From the NCBI GenBank assembly GCA_900555525.1, contig USLP01000054.1, positions 1 through 7,805 of the forward strand: a DNA stretch of 7,805 nucleotides, read 5' to 3'. Source of the stretch: an uncultured Eubacteriales bacterium (GTDB lineage: Bacteria > Bacillota > Clostridia > UMGS1840). Shown here in pieces: positions 5,972-7,805 of the stretch. The notes under the pieces were generated by a model, which ran no database searches, had not been told where the DNA came from, and was given only the letters and a program-made list of their open reading frames with translations. Position numbers and translations under genes: made by a program. Numbering within the stretch: position 1 is the first letter of the stretch; every line of letters begins with the position of its first letter.

Positions 5972-5976
5972 GGAGA
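5961..5976 (+). repeat. Translation-initiation repeat, copy 2, with the uxaC ribosome site
   Basis: Same 16-mer as 975-990. Its GGAG (5972-5975) is 6 nt before ATG 5982 and decides the uxaC start: the upstream in-frame ATGs (5949, 5955, 5970) have no ribosome site or lie inside it. This copy also forms the 3' side of the pairing with the hairpin-3 loop; the yycH copy has no such partner that I can find. Confidence 0.7.
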
Positions 5977-5981
5977 TTTTT

Positions 5982-7376
5982 ATGAAAGAATTTATGGGGC
6001 AGGATTTTCTTTTAAATACCAAAACCGCTGCCGAACTTTTTGAAACTGCGAATAAGGAACCGATTTTTGACTATCATTGTCATTTAAGCCCGAAGGAAAT
6101 TGCCGAAAACAAGCATTTTTCAAACCTTACGGAGGTGTGGCTTTACGGCGACCATTATAAATGGCGCGCAATGCGTGCAATGGGAGTGGACGAGTATTAT
6201 ATAACGGGCGATGCCGACGATTACGAAAAATTCATGAAGTTTGCGGAGGTTATTCCCAGGCTTATCGGAAATCCGCTTTATCATTGGACGCATCTTGAGC
6301 TTCAAAGATTTTTCGGAATAAAAGAACCGCTTTCGCCTTTAACAGCAAAAGCGATATGGGACAAAGCAAATGCAATAATTAAAAGTCCCGGCTTTTGCGT
6401 TTTCAACATTCTTAAAAAATTCAACGTTAAAGGCATATGCACAACGGACGACCCTGCGGACAGCCTGGAATATCACAAGGAAATATCGCAGAATCCAGAC
6501 TGTGAAACAATTGTTTTGCCCACATTCCGACCCGATAATGCGCTTAATATAGAAAAGGACGGTTTTTGCGATTATGTTGCGCGATTGGGCAGTGTCTGCA
6601 CAAAGGCTATACTGTCATATGCCGATTTTAAAGACGCGCTCGAAGAACGTCTGCTTTTCTTCCGCTCGATGGGAGGACGTATTTCCGACCATGGTCTTAA
6701 CGATGTGTATTATAATTTTGCAACCGAGGAAGAGGCTGACAAGATTTTCAAAAAGGCTTTAAAGGGCGAAAAGCTTACACAGGACGAAATCGAAAAATAC
6801 AAAACCGTACTTTTGACAGACTTGGGAAAAATGTATTATGACAATGGATTTGTTATGCAGCTTCATATGAACGTTATAAGAAACACAAATTCCAAAATGT
6901 TCGGATATATGGGCGCCGATACGGGCTTCGATTCGGTAAACGACGCTAAAATTGCCGTACCGCTTTCAAAGCTTTTGGATTCCATGGAGAAATGCGCTAA
7001 ATTACCGAAAACCATTCTTTATTCTTTGAATCCGACGGATTATTACGTTTTGGGCACAATGCTCGGAAACTTCCAGGAGGGCGGTATAAAAGGAAAAATT
7101 CAGCTTGGTTCGGGCTGGTGGTTCTGCGACCAAAAGGACGGCATGGAATATCAGATAAAAACGCTTGCAAATTTGGGAGTTTTGCCTACGTTTGTGGGAA
7201 TGCTTACGGATTCGAGAAGCTTCCTTTCCTATCCGCGGCACGAATATTTCAGAAGAATACTCTGCAATATCATAGGCGGTTGGGTTGAAAACGGAGAATA
7301 TCCGAACACGAAGCTTATATATAAAATCGTTTCCGATATTTGCTACAACAATATAAAAAATTATCTTGAAATATAG
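5982..7376 (+). CDS. uxaC: Glucuronate/galacturonate isomerase (uronate isomerase)
   Basis: UxaC interconverts D-glucuronate and D-fructuronate, and D-galacturonate and D-tagaturonate, the first cytoplasmic step of hexuronate use. The 464-residue length is normal for this amidohydrolase-superfamily enzyme. Family signatures are all present: MKEFMGQDFLLNTKTA at the start, the metal-binding DYHCHL (H32, H34), GSGWWFCDQKDGM (376-388) and TDSRSFLSYPRHEYFRR (409-425), the conserved C-terminal stretch with active-site Asp and Arg. ATG 5982 is preferred over 5949 because it has GGAG 6 nt upstream and gives the usual family N-terminus; the extra 11 residues of the longer form read through the ribosome site. 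The gene is 12 bp upstream of the aldolase gene, so they form one operon. The fructuronate/tagaturonate reductases, dehydratases and KDG kinase needed in between are not in view. Expression is probably controlled through the long leader. Confidence 0.96.
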   Translation: MKEFMGQDFLLNTKTAAELFETANKEPIFDYHCHLSPKEIAENKHFSNLTEVWLYGDHYKWRAMRAMGVDEYYITGDADDYEKFMKFAEVIPRLIGNPLYHWTHLELQRFFGIKEPLSPLTAKAIWDKANAIIKSPGFCVFNILKKFNVKGICTTDDPADSLEYHKEISQNPDCETIVLPTFRPDNALNIEKDGFCDYVARLGSVCTKAILSYADFKDALEERLLFFRSMGGRISDHGLNDVYYNFATEEEADKIFKKALKGEKLTQDEIEKYKTVLLTDLGKMYYDNGFVMQLHMNVIRNTNSKMFGYMGADTGFDSVNDAKIAVPLSKLLDSMEKCAKLPKTILYSLNPTDYYVLGTMLGNFQEGGIKGKIQLGSGWWFCDQKDGMEYQIKTLANLGVLPTFVGMLTDSRSFLSYPRHEYFRRILCNIIGGWVENGEYPNTKLIYKIVSDICYNNIKNYLEI

Positions 7377-7388
7377 AGGTGCACGGGT

Positions 7389-7805
7389 ATGCGTGAGCAG
7401 GTAATAAAAACAATAGAAGAAACAAAAATAATCGTTATAGTGCGCGGTGTGAGAAAAGAAAAGCTTATACCGCTTGCCGAGGCTCTTTATAAAGGCGGAA
7501 TCCGTCTTTTGGAGCTTACTTATGACGCTTGCGGAAACGTTAGCGATGCAGATACGGCAAAAAGCGTAAGAATGCTCTGTGAACGCTTTAAGGGCGAAAT
7601 GATTATCGGAAGCGGAACTGTTCTTAACGAACAGCAGGTAAATCTCACAAAAGAGGCGGGCGGCGAATTTATAATTTCTCCCGATACCAACGAAGCCGTT
7701 ATATCTAAAACAAGGGACTCGGAGCTTGTTTCGATTCCGGGTGCGATGACGCCGTCTGAGATTCAGCGTGCGCACGCAAGCGGAGCCGATTTTGTGAAGC
7801 TGTTT
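7389..7805 (+). CDS. eda: KDPG/KHG aldolase, N-terminal part
   Basis: This class I aldolase splits 2-keto-3-deoxy-6-phosphogluconate to pyruvate and glyceraldehyde-3-phosphate (and may act on 4-hydroxy-2-oxoglutarate), the last step of hexuronate breakdown. The 139 codons visible are about two thirds of the usual 205-215. Motifs in order: IIVIVRGV (14-21), GGIRLLELTYD (36-46, with the catalytic Glu at E42), GSGTVLNEQQV (the phosphate/pyruvate region), FIISPDTN, SIPGAMTPSEI and GADFVKLF, whose K137 is the Schiff-base lysine. D46 replaces the arginine found in E. coli Eda (R49); similar aldolases of Firmicutes often vary here. AGAGGTG (7375-7381), overlapping the uxaC stop, is the ribosome site 7 nt before the ATG. 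The gene is cut by the window end, not broken. kdgA is an equivalent name; a kdgK kinase gene may follow. Confidence 0.93.
   Translation, partial: MREQVIKTIEETKIIVIVRGVRKEKLIPLAEALYKGGIRLLELTYDACGNVSDADTAKSVRMLCERFKGEMIIGSGTVLNEQQVNLTKEAGGEFIISPDTNEAVISKTRDSELVSIPGAMTPSEIQRAHASGADFVKLF

Larger units (their letters stand above)
5798..5981 (+). promoter_or_regulatory. Long structured leader of uxaC, candidate cis-regulatory RNA
   Basis: From the predicted start point to the uxaC ATG there are about 184 nt packed with inverted repeats: hairpin 1 (5819-5845), hairpin 2 (5859-5894) and hairpin 3 (5901-5933), with a loop-to-ribosome-site complement (5956-5971). None of the three is followed by a T run on the + strand, so control at translation start is more likely than attenuation by termination. 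A GGAGG at 5812-5816 precedes hairpin 1 but has no standard start codon at a usable distance. A second possible anti-Shine-Dalgarno, TCCATT (5848-5853), can pair with AATGGA (5969-5974) over the uxaC ribosome site. I do not recognise a known riboswitch class here. The + frame open through the leader (GTG 5782 to 5985) starts inside the promoter and is not a gene. Confidence 0.5.

Noticed and set aside
5949..5981. Longer uxaC with start at ATG 5949
   Set aside because: There is no ribosome site before 5949. The extra residues translate the Shine-Dalgarno itself, while family proteins start at MK-x-F-x-x-x-DFLL, matching 5982.
5782..5985. 67-codon + strand frame through the uxaC leader
   Set aside because: Its GTG start lies within the promoter -10 region upstream of the predicted transcript start, and its stop overlaps the uxaC start. 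The leader's dyads explain the sequence better than a protein.
7002..7775. 257-codon open frame on the minus strand over uxaC-eda
   Set aside because: It lies antisense to two well-supported genes, has no ribosome site, and its translation is rich in Phe, Tyr, Arg and Cys with no domain pattern. It is a codon-bias shadow.

Overview
The window looks like the chromosome of an AT-rich anaerobic Firmicute of the class Clostridia. Four things point there: strong AGGAGG-type ribosome binding sites, sigma-A-type promoters with extended -10 boxes, a YycH/YycI pair (a Firmicutes signature), and a family-A DNA polymerase I with a worn-out proofreading domain. PotD plus uronate catabolism fits a gut or plant-fibre habitat, but that is inference. 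All recognised genes are on the + strand.

Layout. (1) 1-300 is the end of a polyamine-binding lipoprotein gene (potD), closed by a clear intrinsic terminator. (2) 301-511 is intergenic. It carries a sigma-A promoter overlapped by three perfect TGTWAH half-sites, each separated by exactly 5 bp, which is the published consensus of the essential cell-wall regulator WalR (YycF). (3) 512-5731 is a tight four-gene run: a small secreted Ig-like protein, YycH-like, YycI-like and polA. (4) 5732-5981 is a second intergenic region with another extended -10 promoter and a leader of about 180 nt. The leader holds three hairpins, and the loop of the third is complementary to the segment running into the uxaC Shine-Dalgarno sequence. 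(5) 5982-7805 is uxaC (uronate isomerase) followed 12 bp later by a KDPG/KHG aldolase gene that runs off the window.

How the genes work together. YycH and YycI are membrane-anchored extracytoplasmic modulators of the WalK sensor kinase. Finding WalR-type boxes directly upstream of a yycH-yycI operon with no walRK in view suggests a detached, possibly feedback-controlled branch of the WalRK circuit. It would include a new secreted Ig-like protein and would co-transcribe polA. The uxaC-eda pair covers the first and last dedicated steps of hexuronate breakdown (uronate to ketouronate; KDPG to pyruvate plus glyceraldehyde-3-phosphate). Its structured leader looks like an RNA-based or operator-based control region of a kind I do not recognise.

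The two most promising items are the WalR-like triple box and the uxaC leader. Both rest on sequence pattern alone.
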